Below, piece by piece: positions 53,728 to 64,000 of a stretch of DNA of 64,000 nucleotides (within the stretch, counting starts at the first letter, position 1; each line of letters begins with the position of its first letter). Origin of the DNA: Rhizodiscina lignyota (taxonomy: Eukaryota > Ascomycota > Dothideomycetes > Aulographales > Rhizodiscinaceae); assembly GCA_010015805.1 (NCBI GenBank), contig ML978139.1, positions 186,001 to 250,000 on the forward strand, in the 5' to 3' direction. The notes beneath the pieces are model-generated. The model was not told the origin of the DNA and did no database searches. It saw only the letters and a list, made by a program, of their open reading frames with translations. Both the position numbers and the translations under genes were made by a program.

Positions 53728-53990
53728 ATTACGAGGTGGGCGAGTCTCAAACTTGAAAATGCATAGAAGCATGTGAGATTAGGAGTTATCCTCCTAAAAA
53801 GTCACCAGCACCCCCGCACTCTCCAGCACCAATATAATCAGATCTCAGGAGGTGCCCCTCGTTCAAGCACCACTCTGATGGAGCGTACAGAGCAGTCGCA
53901 AAAGTGGTGGTTGAACTAGGTATCTTACAATGCCTCCAGTAACAACGGCAGAGGCCATGCTCACTACTCATGACGATCATTATCCCCTCT

Positions 53991-54100
53991 CGTACTACTA
54001 GCGTAGACACTCGAGAAAACATAACGCCTAGCTCTTAGAGACAGTCTCGCCTACTTTGAACGCGAACGATGTGCTCGGTCTTAGGCGCTACAGCTTGTCC
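53991..54100. repeat. Diverged direct repeat, unit A
   Basis: This ~110-bp stretch aligns along its whole length with unit B at 54154-54264, by eye about two thirds identical. Many differences are C/T or A/G changes. Blocks such as CTTAGAGACAGTCTC here match TTTAGGGATAGTCTC in B. No coding role is seen. Confidence 0.6.
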
Positions 54101-54153
54101 CATGCCCATTCTATATACCCTCTAGAGATAATAGGATATGCAAGAAGTACAGC

Positions 54154-54264
54154 CGTACTGCTATTATCGTTTACACTCCAAAGAACGTAGAACTAAGCCT
54201 TTAGGGATAGTCTCACGGACCTTGAAGTGCAAGAATTGTTCATTATTGGGCGTTACACCTGGCC
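54154..54264. repeat. Diverged direct repeat, unit B
   Basis: Partner of the unit at 53991-54100, same orientation, with a 53-bp spacer. The excess of transitions would fit an old RIP-mutated duplication, but the sample is small. Confidence 0.6.
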
Positions 54265-54507
54265 AGACGGTGAACTATTTTGCCAACCTTGATTCATTGC
54301 AAAGCGGAGACACTGCGTCCCTTCAATCTCCAGCGGCAGTTACTCTTGTAGCACGGACATGCTGAAATCCGTTGATGCTCAATCGCATCCCGTTTGACGT
54401 GGATCAGTGGTGGCAGGCATCGCTAGTTCTGACGCGAATTCGGTAGCACTTAGCTAGTTCTCCAAATGGGTTGATCCGATGCATGAACTGCAAGAAGCCA
54501 TGTAATC

Positions 54508-55060
54508 TCAACCGTTACTCTCTTGCGATTGCTCCTGTAAGCTCGCCATGAGCTCGATGAACTCCTTCATAGCCTGTCCATCTGCCGTATCGCTATTCCT
54601 TCCCCACTTCATCAATTGCAAAACGTGCTCATCCGCTTTTTTCTGTCTCGATTGTTCCTGATCACGCCGCGGAGCTTGATAGCTGTTTGTTGGCCTGTCC
54701 ACTGGTGGCCTTGACCGTACGCGGGAATACATGCTGCCCAGTTGTGCTTTCAGCTGTGGATGTCGCTTTAGGAGGTCGACAAAGGCGGGATGTTTGGTAA
54801 CGTCTTCTACACTGAGTCCAGGCCGAGAAGGCTTTGGAACCTGTACTGCTTGTGGTGTAATCGGTGGAGCTGGGGTGTCTTGCGAGACACTTCCAGAGTC
54901 ATGTGTGGCTTTGTGGTTCTTGTAACATGCAATTGAGCAACTGTAACCAAGTCAGAATCGGCTAGGAAGAGTGTATGTTAGAATCCTACTATGGCAATTT
55001 GCATGTCGGACATTTGTATTTCGGTGGATGTGCCTTGCATATGCCACATATGACACTCAT
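54508..55060 (-). CDS. HIT-type zinc finger protein (ZNHIT3/Hit1-like)
   Basis: Transcribed exons are 55060-54990 and 54940-54508 (intron 49 nt), giving 167 residues. The first exon codes only 23 full residues and is easily missed. The zf-HIT finger is MSVICGICKAHPPKYKCPTC, then KLPYCSIACYKNHKATH, with six Cys and a His pair for two zincs. The rest is a linker, a VTKHPAFVDLLKRHP helix and a C-terminal helix (ADGQAMKEFIELMASL). Yeast Hit1 (164 residues) works in box C/D snoRNP assembly with Rsa1; the length and N-terminal finger match. ZNHIT2/3 paralogues are alternatives. Confidence 0.87.
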
Positions 55061-55242
55061 CTTGTCGTTGAATTGGCGGGGAGGAAGGGAGTAAAGAATC
55101 TGTGAAGGACGATGGAGGGGGGTTGGAGCTACAAAAGCTGCGGAGCGTTCGGAGGTGTACCGAAAAGGGAAAGGCGTGATCTCGTAACTTCATCACCACC
55201 ACATGAAGCCGCAAAGACATTACCCATTGACTTTCAGCAAAC

Positions 55243-56192
55243 ATGAATGGCGCAAGACATACCGAAACCTTTTTCAAGAGGACTCCAAGCTTTCAAAGCT
55301 GGATATGTGACTCATGCGCACGATGCACACGAAGACAGCGCTCTCCGATGTCATTTCCATCGAGGCATTTCACCAGCCTCGGACGGTTAAGACAGTATGC
55401 CAACCCCCAAATGGCACAGATGCGCGCTCAATATAGCAAGAAGAATCGGACACTCTTGTAGGTGTCCAATTTGGTTCTCAGTTCATGGCACATCCTTACA
55501 ATATGATTCAGAAATTACACGCTGAGTCTCATCGTCGGCACTGTTGCCCTCTCATACGGTTCCGTCCCATTATACAAGACAGTATGCCAATGACTCCTCA
55601 ATGTTCTATTCAATCACCCTGATTGACACGTTCTAGATATGCCAGCAAACAGGTTGGGGCGGCCAACCCGTCAAAGCCCACCAATACGCCGCATCCGACC
55701 CTTCCACACGCCTCACACCACTTACCGACTACCCTCGTCTCCGCATAACTTTCAGCTCCTCCGTGTCCGATGTACTACCCTGGAAATTCACCCCTCAGCA
55801 GCGCGAAGTGCGCGTACATCCCGGCGAGACCGCATTAGCATTCTACACCGCGACGAACAGGTCCCCAGACGACATCATCGGCGTAGCGACGTACTCCGTC
55901 ACACCCGCACAAGTGGCGCCGTATTTCAGCAAGATACAATGTTTTTGCTTCGAAGAACAGCGACTTGCAGCGGGCGAGACAGTAGATATGCCGGTGTTCT
56001 TTTATATCGATCCAGAGTTTGTGAAGGATGTGAATATGAAGGGCATTGAGACAATTACGTTGAATTATACCTTTTTCAGTGAGTGCTATTCCACCAGCCG
56101 TACTCTTTTCTGATGAGTGGTCGCTAATACCGGGCATAGAAGCAAAATACGACAGGGCAGGCCATCTCACGCCTATCCCCATGCCGATGTAA
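55243..56192 (+). CDS. COX11: Cytochrome c oxidase assembly protein COX11
   Basis: Exons are 55243-55457, 55512-55581, 55637-56078 and 56140-56192 (introns 54, 55 and 61 nt), giving 259 residues. The Arg/Ser-rich N-terminus is a mitochondrial presequence. A single transmembrane helix follows (TLSLIVGTVALSYGSVPLY). The intermembrane-space domain has ICQQTGWGGQPV, LPWKFTPQQREVRVHPGETAL and the copper-binding QCFCFEEQ motif; ends with FFKAKYDRAGHLTPIPMPM. Cox11 delivers copper to the CuB site of Cox1 in the inner membrane. It is divergent from the HIT-finger gene with only 182 bp between starts. Confidence 0.94.
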
Positions 56193-56442
56193 ATCTCAGC
56201 ATTCGAGGAGGAGTATCTGTATTATTCAAAAGAGCGTTAGTCCGGAGCAAAGACTGGCTTCTAATGACTACCTTGTTTGACTAATGGCGAACCTCCTGTA
56301 AATTACAAAAATATTATCCAGCTCAACTCGAGCTCAACTCTACTCAGGTTTGACCGCCTCTGCTCTGGCTGTTCGCATCACCTTTGCATCTAACCCCGAT
56401 TTGGTTCCCTTCAACTCCTTGTCCTTTGTTCTTGGTATTAGC

Positions 56443-56942
56443 ATGCCGGCTGACCATCATGCCGATAACTCGTAACTTTATGCAAAGAACATCACCAAAG
56501 TTTTCCCGTCTGCCGCAGAATATGGGTCACTTATGTTATGATGAATCGGTCTCAATGTGGGCCATCCTCAGGGCTACCCGTAGTTTCCACGTTCAATCAA
56601 AGTCATATACGCATAGACTTCCGCCCTCTCGTGCCATTACCTTGTGGCCCTGACCCCTCTCTCGAAAGGCTGGTACCGTTTGCGCTCGAACAGGAATTGA
56701 TTGAACACGCCGAGACCTCACCAACATTTATCTGCAGAGTCTCTACCATCGAAAGCAACAGAGTGGTCTTTGAGTCTTCTCAGCTCGAAATTGGGTCCAT
56801 GAACCAAGTCTGCATCAGGAACATGGGCGTGACAGCTGATATGCTAGGTGCCAAAACCGTAAAAGCTCATGTGCGTCTTCTACAAACTACATTTGTAGTC
56901 GCGAGTGTTATTAGAGTTACGCTTTGGCTGCGACTCGTTTAG
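56443..56942 (+). CDS. Possible two-exon hypothetical protein
   Basis: Tentative exons are 56443-56471 and 56519-56942 with a 47-nt GT..AG intron, giving 150 residues. The long second exon reads like real protein: a hydrophilic block (IRIDFRPLVPLPCGPD, ALEQELIEHAETSP, RVSTIESNRVVFESSQ) with balanced composition. I recognise no domain. The first exon is short and the donor (GTAACT) is ordinary, so the start is uncertain. A chance frame cannot be excluded. Confidence 0.35.
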
Positions 56943-57364
56943 TAGCCGACGGTCTCGTGCCGATCCGGAGCCGTGTGCGGCTGAAACCCAGCTGGAGGCC
57001 AGACCGTATTCGCTCCTTGCTTTAGCAAATGCCCTTCTTTGAGGTATCTGGTGCGATGACCTGGACACGATGATGTAGTCATTACTGTTACGTTCCCTCG
57101 AGCATTCTTTACGTTTGGTCGACGTATATGAGAATTTCTGCAGTCTGTTAGCAATACAGTCAATATTATTATGTAGAAGGCATTTAAGCTCGCATGCTCA
57201 GGTTGAAGGATGGAAATTGAGTTCGCTAGAGCCAGTTTCATACGTAGAGTAGGTATATCGCTAACCATGGTATCTCGGATATTCTCCAATCACAAATGTG
57301 CAAAGATTATATATCTTTCATCACGCTTTTGTTTCCTTGACATTTCCGACGAATGAGCCATTAA
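56943..57364. other. Intergenic region
   Basis: About 420 bp, AT-rich, forming the 3' side of the phosphatase gene. Nothing is recognised. Confidence 0.5.
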
Positions 57365-60300
57365 CTACTTCTCCAAGCTACTACCCCTCCACTTCTTCGG
57401 CACAACACCATGGCCTTTCTTCTCCCTTTTCAGCGCTTCTTCCACCAACTTTACAGCCTCTTGCTCTACGTCCTCACCAATCTTCCAACTCCTCAAAACA
57501 ACGCCTTTCTCCCGCATAAGCTGGCTCGCCTGCACCCAGCGCTGTCTCCACAGCGCCTCCTTCTTGCTCATCTGCGGCTGCTGCTCCCAATACTCGTTCC
57601 GGAAGCTGCCACCACGACTCGGCGGACCGGGACGAAGTGTAGCCATTGAGTTAGATGTGGTTGTCCTCTCAAGAGGGATGTCAGCGCTGGTGCGAGTCGA
57701 GTAAGGTTGAGCTTGTGACGTTGATGTCCCGGAGTAGAGGCCGCTCAGACGGTTGCTGGCATAGCTGGCTGCTGCAGCGGGATACGATGTGATACCGCGC
57801 CGCGGAGGCGGAGGCGGAGGTGGTTTTGACTCCGCGTGAGATTGGGATCGAGGAGCTGGCGGAGGTGGTTTCCTCGCTGCGGCTGCATTGTTGCCTGTGG
57901 CAGGAGTGGTGCCGGGAAGACGAGATTTCACATCGGGAAGTGCATAATAAGCTGTGCTCAGCTTTTGCCCGACAGTGCTTGTGACGGAAGACTGTGCAGA
58001 AGGCTCAGCCGGTTTGTTTTGTTGGGGGTCCTCGTTATGAGGAGAAGGAGACTGCGTTCGCACAGAACTCGATGGTCTTCTAGGCTTCGGAGGCGGCGGT
58101 TTCAAACCACCGTGCCCGTTTGTCTGGACCGGCGAGACGCTGTTCACACGCTCTTGTGATGGTCCTCCTTGTAATCCCACTGGTTTTCGTGGTGGTGCTG
58201 GCGCCGGTGACTTGTTGCTAGGTATGGGCGACAGGGTGGGAGGCTTCCTCGCGATTGGTGGAGGTTGCGGGGATGGAACTGACTGTACGCGTTTCAATGG
58301 CGCAGGTGGCTTCACTGTTGGCTTGTCATCATCGCTGAAGTCGATCAAATCTTCTGTTGGAGAATCCATCTTGTGCATTTGCGGAGCAGCTAGAGCTGAG
58401 CGCCTCGGCGGAAGCTGCGGGCGCTCACTCTTCTTAGATCGCAGAGATCGACTAGGCAACAACCTCCTTGGAGAGACAGGTGGTGCAGCCTGAGGTTCTT
58501 GCTCCCCTAGGTCCCTTAGTGAGGCTCGAATCGCAGCTTTAAATTCTGGATCGTCATCTTCTTCTGTACTTGTCGAGATAGAGCTTCGGGCCAGACTACG
58601 CCTTTTGCTGCTGTAATCTGAGTAGTCTCTGATAGGCCCGAGTCTGGGAGACATAGTCGGAGTTATCCTTGGAGAACGTCGCGGTGATCCGCCGGGAGAG
58701 GGAGTTGCACTCGGTGGACGAGAGGAGGTGAAGAATGAACTCGACGGCCTTGTGGTGACATCGCGAATGAAGACTCCAAGTACGCGACCGGGATTTTCCA
58801 GAACGAAGTCCGTATAGACTTCCAAGTCTGCCTCGCCGCTGTCGCCGACGAGGATGAAGCTGCGTTCTGGGAAATCGTGTGCGAGTTTGTCGAGCGTCGA
58901 CTTTTTTCGCTCTGCCACAGGCTCGAAAATGCCCTGCAGCATTCCGCTATATTGCTTCAAGTGAAATGAGCCTGGTGGAAGACCGGCGAGAGAAAAGAAC
59001 TTCGTCAAAGCGGGATATAGCTGCCACGGCGAATTTGAAACGTAATGGAACTTGACGCCCATTTTGGCCAGTTTATTGTACCATTCCTTGACTCCCTCAA
59101 TTGTAAGATCTCCAAGCTCCCTGATGAAGGCATTCCGGAAGATCTCTCTTGCGCCACTACCAATTGCAGAGTGCTTGATGGTGTCATCAATGTCGCTTAT
59201 AAGACTGACACCTCGGGTATCAGTAACAATAACCTCTTCTGTCACCGATAAATCTTCAGAAGCTAGTACCCGAACATGCGTAGGGACGAACTCAAGCGCT
59301 ACCCGGATTGAGAAATGGCCATTATTATCCGTATAGATTGTTCGTTGCTGCGAATGATCGTCGTTGTAGAAGAACGCGCTGATAGCAGTATTTGCGAGTG
59401 GATTCGCCAGAAACGGTCTCAATCTCGCCATCAAATGAGAATTGGCCATGGCAAGTTCCGTAGAAGTCATTTCAGTCGGTTGATTCCACGAAGCTCTCTT
59501 TTGAACGGGAGTTATTTTTGGTATATCATTTCCTGGGCCGTCAACGCTGGTGACGTTTTTCAGAGGAGATGGATCTGTCCCAGACACCTTTCTCGGACTC
59601 GATATGCTCGAGGGACCTTGAGAAGATGTGACAGTATCGCCATCAGCACCGCCTCCTGGCCGTTCGCTATAGCCGCCACGGGCTGCAATATCCGCTTCAG
59701 CCTCGCCTCTCCGCAAGATGTTCTCCGCCTCTTTAGCAACCTGTTCATTTTCGTGCCGAGCCGCTCGCGATTCCAGTTGCTCTCTTGGGGATCGGGGAGG
59801 ACGTGGACTGCCACTCCTGCTCGGTACACAGCTTGATGCGCTTGAGGTTTGTGAGTTCTGGTTTGGAAGCCCTGCCAGTTGCTTTGCGAGGCTGATGAAC
59901 AATCTCTGCTTCCGATTCATCTGACCTTTGTGAGGTGCATAAAGCCACCCTCTCACATCCACATCGACAATAGCATGGTCGTCCTCGTACTTCTCCCATT
60001 GCTCTTTCCAATACTCTGCATCCCCTGTTCCTGTGGAATCTCTTGCATCTCTGCCTGTTCCAGGAGTCTGCTGTATCGTCCCTGGTACAGCCTTCGGTTT
60101 TCTCCTCATATGCTTCCTCGCATAACTCGGAAATATAATCATTTGCTCATCCCCGCTCCTTACAACAGCTGCGTCCGGAAACGCGCCCGGCACTTCGGTA
60201 CCATCGTCATAGTCGTTTGGCTCATTACGCTCCCGCCACGCCTGCGCAGCAGTCTCCTGATACGTCTGCCGCAGCTCATTCGCCGCCTTCAAGTATCCCG

Positions 60301-60715
60301 CAAGCTTCCTCCTCCTCGACGTAGTTGGTAATGACTCGGTGCGCTGCAACCAGCCAGCACCCCTTCCGCCACCATCGTCACCGTAGTTGTATTCCCGCCC
60401 GTATGAGCTCATATCTGCCCGCTCCTGTGTACGTCCATGGTTTTTAATTAGCCGCCTTCGAGGCGCGGGAATGGATTTACGGCCCCCAAGGAGCTGGAAG
60501 AGGTTCGGACGCGACTGTCGAAGCTGCTTCGCGGTTTGGCGGGAGACGAGGTAGCGGTAGATGCGCGACTGAGCGCGATGCTTGAAGGAAGGTAAGAATG
60601 AGTAGCGGAGATGTGAGAGACGGTCCTGCAGACGCTGGTGAGTTCGTGGGAAGAGGAAGCGTAAGAGCGTCGAGGATGTGTGAGCGCGCGGTTTACGCGG
60701 CAAGTGCGGAGCCAA
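57365..60715 (-). CDS. APP1: App1-type phosphatidate phosphatase
   Basis: Single exon, 1116 residues from the first ATG, or 1015 from a second ATG at 60412 (MSSYGREYNYGDDGG). The catalytic domain (formerly DUF2183) is HAD-like. The nucleophile motif DIDDTIK is at residues 508-514 in the long form, followed by FHYVSNSPWQLYPAL, PGSFHLKQYSG and FILVGDSGEADLEVY. Upstream is a conserved block around DVRGWLYAPHKGQMNRKQRL. The C-terminal ~400 residues are Pro-rich with many PxxP stretches (SH3 ligands), a likely Ser-rich regulatory region, and end with a basic helix. Yeast App1 is a Mg-dependent phosphatidate phosphatase at cortical actin patches, linking lipid turnover to endocytosis. Much of the length is the fungal disordered tail. 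Confidence 0.9.
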   Translation of the reverse strand: MAPHLPRKPRAHTSSTLLRFLFPRTHQRLQDRLSHLRYSFLPSFKHRAQSRIYRYLVSRQTAKQLRQSRPNLFQLLGGRKSIPAPRRRLIKNHGRTQERADMSSYGREYNYGDDGGGRGAGWLQRTESLPTTSRRRKLAGYLKAANELRQTYQETAAQAWRERNEPNDYDDGTEVPGAFPDAAVVRSGDEQMIIFPSYARKHMRRKPKAVPGTIQQTPGTGRDARDSTGTGDAEYWKEQWEKYEDDHAIVDVDVRGWLYAPHKGQMNRKQRLFISLAKQLAGLPNQNSQTSSASSCVPSRSGSPRPPRSPREQLESRAARHENEQVAKEAENILRRGEAEADIAARGGYSERPGGGADGDTVTSSQGPSSISSPRKVSGTDPSPLKNVTSVDGPGNDIPKITPVQKRASWNQPTEMTSTELAMANSHLMARLRPFLANPLANTAISAFFYNDDHSQQRTIYTDNNGHFSIRVALEFVPTHVRVLASEDLSVTEEVIVTDTRGVSLISDIDDTIKHSAIGSGAREIFRNAFIRELGDLTIEGVKEWYNKLAKMGVKFHYVSNSPWQLYPALTKFFSLAGLPPGSFHLKQYSGMLQGIFEPVAERKKSTLDKLAHDFPERSFILVGDSGEADLEVYTDFVLENPGRVLGVFIRDVTTRPSSSFFTSSRPPSATPSPGGSPRRSPRITPTMSPRLGPIRDYSDYSSKRRSLARSSISTSTEEDDDPEFKAAIRASLRDLGEQEPQAAPPVSPRRLLPSRSLRSKKSERPQLPPRRSALAAPQMHKMDSPTEDLIDFSDDDKPTVKPPAPLKRVQSVPSPQPPPIARKPPTLSPIPSNKSPAPAPPRKPVGLQGGPSQERVNSVSPVQTNGHGGLKPPPPKPRRPSSSVRTQSPSPHNEDPQQNKPAEPSAQSSVTSTVGQKLSTAYYALPDVKSRLPGTTPATGNNAAAARKPPPPAPRSQSHAESKPPPPPPPRRGITSYPAAAASYASNRLSGLYSGTSTSQAQPYSTRTSADIPLERTTTSNSMATLRPGPPSRGGSFRNEYWEQQPQMSKKEALWRQRWVQASQLMREKGVVLRSWKIGEDVEQEAVKLVEEALKREKKGHGVVPKKWRGSSLEK

Positions 60716-61754
60716 TTTGGTTATGTAGGATGTTGAATGGAATTACATGTGCAGAACGTAATACACTTCGAGCTCGAATTCAGAGTGCCGCCGTGACGAG
60801 ATGTGACGTGATGAGGTGGTTTCGTTGTCTATAGCTTTGCTCCAAGGCTGGTGGAGGTGAGCTTCGACGTCAGTACGCAGCGGCATCTTCCATCGCTGCC
60901 CCATGTTCCCGCTGAATCGTGAGCATGATGCCATGAATCATGAAGCCTCGTGGCAGTAAGACACGAGTCGCACGCTTACAGGTGATCGACACACGATTCA
61001 GTTTTCTCGCACAAGCCCTCTTAAAAAGCTTGAGCGGAGCGGAGCTTTACAAATGATGCGCATGATCCTGCGCACGGCCGAGACATGTTCATGAATCGTC
61101 GTGAATAGTTTAATTCAACTCCATCTTGCGCCAGGCACTTGTGACATCGCAACTGTCCTCGACCTTGTAGAGGAGAGCTTTTGTACATGACATTTCGCAT
61201 AGTACCCCTAAGACGCTGCTTTGCCAATTTCACCAAGTCAGGCCAGTGGCGGGCACTACCCGAACTGCTCCGCAGCAATGTGTTCAGGGAGACTGGAAGC
61301 CAATTCAACGCATATGTCGCAGACCAAATTTCGGAGATCGATATTTCTGAAACTTCTTTTGATTGAGACCGTTCAACGACACAACTGAATGATCTACGCT
61401 ATGTACAAGCAAGGAAGGTGTGGGTGTGGCGCCGCGAAAGGGGATGCCTTTCGCCTTCTTCCAACGTTCGCCAATGAGACGGGTATTGCAGAAATCATCT
61501 TCCACCGCATTCATCATCTCTTTCTTCTCATATGTAAGTATATATGCTTTTGTTAAATACAGGTCATGAAATGTTTGTTAAAAGTCAAACCTCTTTCGTA
61601 AAAAGAAAGTTTTTCGAGCTCACAGACGGTGGAGCTCGGTGGAGCTCGGTGTGATATGAAGCACTGTATCCCATTGACACCTTGCAAAGATTGGATGTGG
61701 TCCGGGCAAAATTCTTTGAGCAAGATACCACCATCAAGTAAAGAGCTAGGCCGT
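60716..61754. other. Intergenic region, 1.04 kb
   Basis: Upstream of the phosphatase and downstream of the permease. It contains a 10-base duplication (GGTGGAGCTC twice) at 61628-61647. Frames of 60-95 codons carry no recognisable protein. Confidence 0.5.
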
Positions 61755-63627
61755 TTACGAGTCCTTCTTGATGAGGCTAACTGGAGGAACGTAGACTTTC
61801 CGACCTCTGATGAGGTAGTGGCCACCCGCGACAAAAAACACAACACCGAAGATGAGGATAGCCCAGTTCATATCGACAAGAGCCGGCATCGGGTAGATCG
61901 GGAAGAACGAGAAGACGAACGAGATCAACAGGAAGCCGATGGCGACGTCATTGATTGGGCCTCCCCACCATCCGAGGCTCCAGCGGCGAGGAAGGAGAGG
62001 TTCGCCACGCAGACGCTTAATGCGCAAGCAGGTGATGGAGCAGAGGTACGAGAAGATAAGGGCTGCATTTGAAACAGACAGGATGGCGTTGAGGGCGACG
62101 TCGGAACCAAAGTTAATGGCGGACAGGACAAGCGAGACTCCGAGAACGACTAGGATGGCATTGATCGGAATATCCCAGCCTGGGCGGACCTAATGCGCGA
62201 ACAGCAGGTTAGGAACGCGCCACACAACCTAAAAACGAAACGAGGCTTGGCAGGAGTCAACCACTTACAAATTCGATCCAGCTTGAAAAGGGGAAACCCT
62301 TGTCGCGGGCGAAGGCCCAGCACTGCCGGGAAGCCGAAGCCACCGTTGTGACGGAGGAAAAGTAAAGAAGGACGAGCAGCAGGCAGCCCATCACAATCGT
62401 GCCGCCCTGCGAGCCAGTCACATTGTAGAGAACGTCAATGACCGGAGTGTCACTCGAGGAATTGACAATGACGTTGATGTCGGTAATGCAGAAGCAGAAC
62501 GTGATGAGCATGATTATTCCGAGGATTCCGTTGAAGAAGGTGGCGTACATCATCGCGCGTGGGAGCACCAAGGAAGCGTCGTTGAGCTCCTCGGACATGT
62601 GCGCACCAGCGTCAGGTCCAATGAAGCACCAGAGAGGTGTCGTAAGACCGACCAGAGTCGAAAGACCGTTGCTGCCCCATTCTCCGCCATCGTAGAATTG
62701 GAGGAAAACATCGTGCGCAGATGCGTGATCGGCCATGACCCAGAAGAGAATGAGGAAGGCGAAAAACCCGAAGACGTGGATAACGAGGATAATTCCTTCC
62801 GCGAGCGGCAGCTGCTGTGCGAGGAAGATGTTGAATGCCACGATGAGGAGGACCCACATGAAGAGAATCAGTGTGGCCTGCCAGAGTTGCTCGATGTTCG
62901 CATTCGGGTTGGTGATGAGAATCATGCCCTCAAGCAAGCTGTACAGCATCTGTCCGCAAGCCGGGACGCCGGAAACCCAACCAAGACAGCACATCCATCC
63001 TGCGTGCATCGTTAGATTCTGCGTTGCCAAGTGGTACAGTGATCGTAACTTACCGACGATGTAGCTGAGCGGCTTCTGAACGGAGGCAGGCGCGAATTCA
63101 GAGACCCAATGATACTGGCCACCTGTTGTGCGATTAGCCACGGCATTCTCTTGAGATCACGAGACACCAACCTGCTGTGGGAGCCATGGAAGCCATTTCT
63201 GCCATTGACGCAATCATGGCCATAACGCAGATCCAGGTGCCGATGGTCGCCCAGATGCAGCCTGCTGTACCACCGTTGTAAAGGCCGTACCAATTGGAAC
63301 TGCATGGTACATGTAAGTCATTGTGTAACCACGCGCGGGTCCCCATGGCTTACAGTAAGGCGCTCTCCCATGTGGCCTGCAGAATCATCATGAAACCGAC
63401 GATGGAGATGAAGCGAAAGTTTCGCTGCGGAAATGGTCAATTGAGCTATCGAAACATTGCAGTGTTGTAGGGCGTACTCTCAATTCTGGCTTCTTGCCCA
63501 GGCGATACATGTCGTGCTGGTCCTCAGCAGTTCCTCTCTTGTTGGCCGCGACATCTTGGTTGTCGTACAATGCGGGAACCTCGTCGACGGACAGGCGGTC
63601 CCCGGACTTCTCCTGATCGAAAGACAT
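61755..63627 (-). CDS. APC-superfamily amino acid/choline/GABA-type permease
   Basis: Transcribed exons are 63627-63478, 63424-63354, 63299-63172, 63122-63054, 62999-62269 and 62189-61755 (introns 49-79 nt), giving 527 residues. A hydrophilic N-terminus is followed by about 12 membrane helices. Family marks are RNFRFISIVGFMMIL (helix 1), ASMAEMASMAPTAGGQYHWVSEFAP (split over an intron), GWMCCLGWVSG, GPDAGAHMSEELNDASLVLPRAM, ASASRQCWAFARDKGFPFSSWI and PINAILVVLGVSL. This is the fungal amino acid-choline transporter group (GABA permease / Hnm1-like), in the plasma membrane. Substrate cannot be told from sequence; GABA, choline or amino acids are possible. The start codon context and first exon are well supported by the downstream joins. 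Confidence 0.9.
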
Positions 63628-64000
63628 TGTTGACCGCGTACGAGATGCTCCGCTAGTTGATAGATGAAGGGGGGCGCGCGAGAATGTACTCGAAAGGCTC
63701 GAGTATATGAACTGGAGTCCCCAGAATCGACTGAGTGGAGAAGAGAAAAGAAGGGAGCGACGGGTTGGCAGGGAGCATCAAAGTGATGATGATCCTAAGT
63801 TCGAGGCGGCGACCAGTTCGGCCAGGGACAGCGACATGGAGCGGCCTATACGGGAAGCACGGGTGTCACAGTACGCCGAAGCTAGTTGCTTGCTATTACC
63901 GCACGAAATTGCCACCGTGGAGCGGGCGTGCTTGCCTACGCAGCGACGCTCAGGGCAAAAGCAGGGTTACACAGGCACACCTGTTGCATGGTGCGAGCGT
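63628..64000. other. Promoter region of the permease
   Basis: The 373 bp to the right edge of the window. No coding pattern is seen; a CATATA-like element is near 63703. Confidence 0.4.

Larger units (their letters stand above)
53553..54507. other. Intergenic region with decayed repeats
   Basis: About 950 bp downstream of BTB copy 2. It holds a 10-base tandem repeat and a pair of diverged direct repeats, listed separately. No gene is recognised. Confidence 0.5.

Noticed and set aside
61628-61647. GGTGGAGCTC duplicated
   Set aside because: A single 10-base duplication in noncoding DNA, too short to signify anything.
1-64000. tRNA genes, transposons, virus-derived elements
   Set aside because: I scanned for B-box-like GGTTCGAATCC, transposase or reverse-transcriptase motifs and long terminal repeats and found none that hold up; the matches seen lie inside coding sequence. 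A dedicated search tool could still find degraded pieces.

Overview
This window is nuclear DNA of a filamentous ascomycete (Pezizomycotina, most likely a Dothideomycete). Genes sit on both strands, mostly one per 1.5-3 kb. Introns are short GT..AG introns, mostly 46-80 nt, often with CTAAC/CTGAC branch sites. The set contains fungal-only families: a KRE6-type beta-glucan protein, a Zn2Cys6 regulator, UV damage endonuclease, a fungal Pol iota and a fungal PLD-like protein. I see no tRNA, rRNA, CRISPR array, intact transposon or virus-derived element. Exon joins were worked out by reading splice sites and checking that phase and family motifs agree; they are predictions without transcript support.

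Layout. 1-10.3 kb: the end of a Sec7-family Arf exchange factor, RRP12 (ribosome biogenesis), an Old Yellow Enzyme reductase and a UVE1-type UV damage endonuclease. 10.3-16.2 kb: an orphan methyltransferase-like membrane protein with three unusually long introns, and a serine-rich protein carrying two protein phosphatase 1 docking motifs. 16.2-25.1 kb: DNA polymerase iota, sphingosine-1-phosphate lyase (DPL1), eIF3k, an MDR dehydrogenase and Ctf8. 25.7-31.2 kb: a small catabolic group consisting of a double GFA-domain protein, a 4,5-dihydroxyphthalate-decarboxylase-like protein and a phenol-hydroxylase-type FAD monooxygenase. 31.7-40.8 kb: Sec6, mitochondrial ribosomal protein uL30m, a PLD-like protein, an alpha/beta hydrolase and an SMP-30 lactonase-like protein. 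42.2-50.3 kb: KRE6/SKN1, a conserved hypothetical protein, a tiny cysteine-rich secreted protein and a Zn2Cys6 transcription factor. 50.9-56.2 kb: two tandem BTB paralogues, a degenerate direct repeat, a HIT zinc-finger protein and COX11. 57.4-63.6 kb: an App1-type phosphatidate phosphatase and an APC amino-acid/choline permease.

Most of the window is housekeeping. The points most worth following are: the 84-residue, eight-cysteine secreted protein behind a canonical TATA box; paired GATCGA (white-collar-type) sites directly upstream of the UV endonuclease, together with a mitochondrial-looking N-terminus; the SILR plus KHVSF phosphatase-docking pair in an unnamed protein; the three long introns of the methyltransferase-like gene; the aromatic-catabolism-like trio; and the BTB tandem pair next to a decayed repeat.
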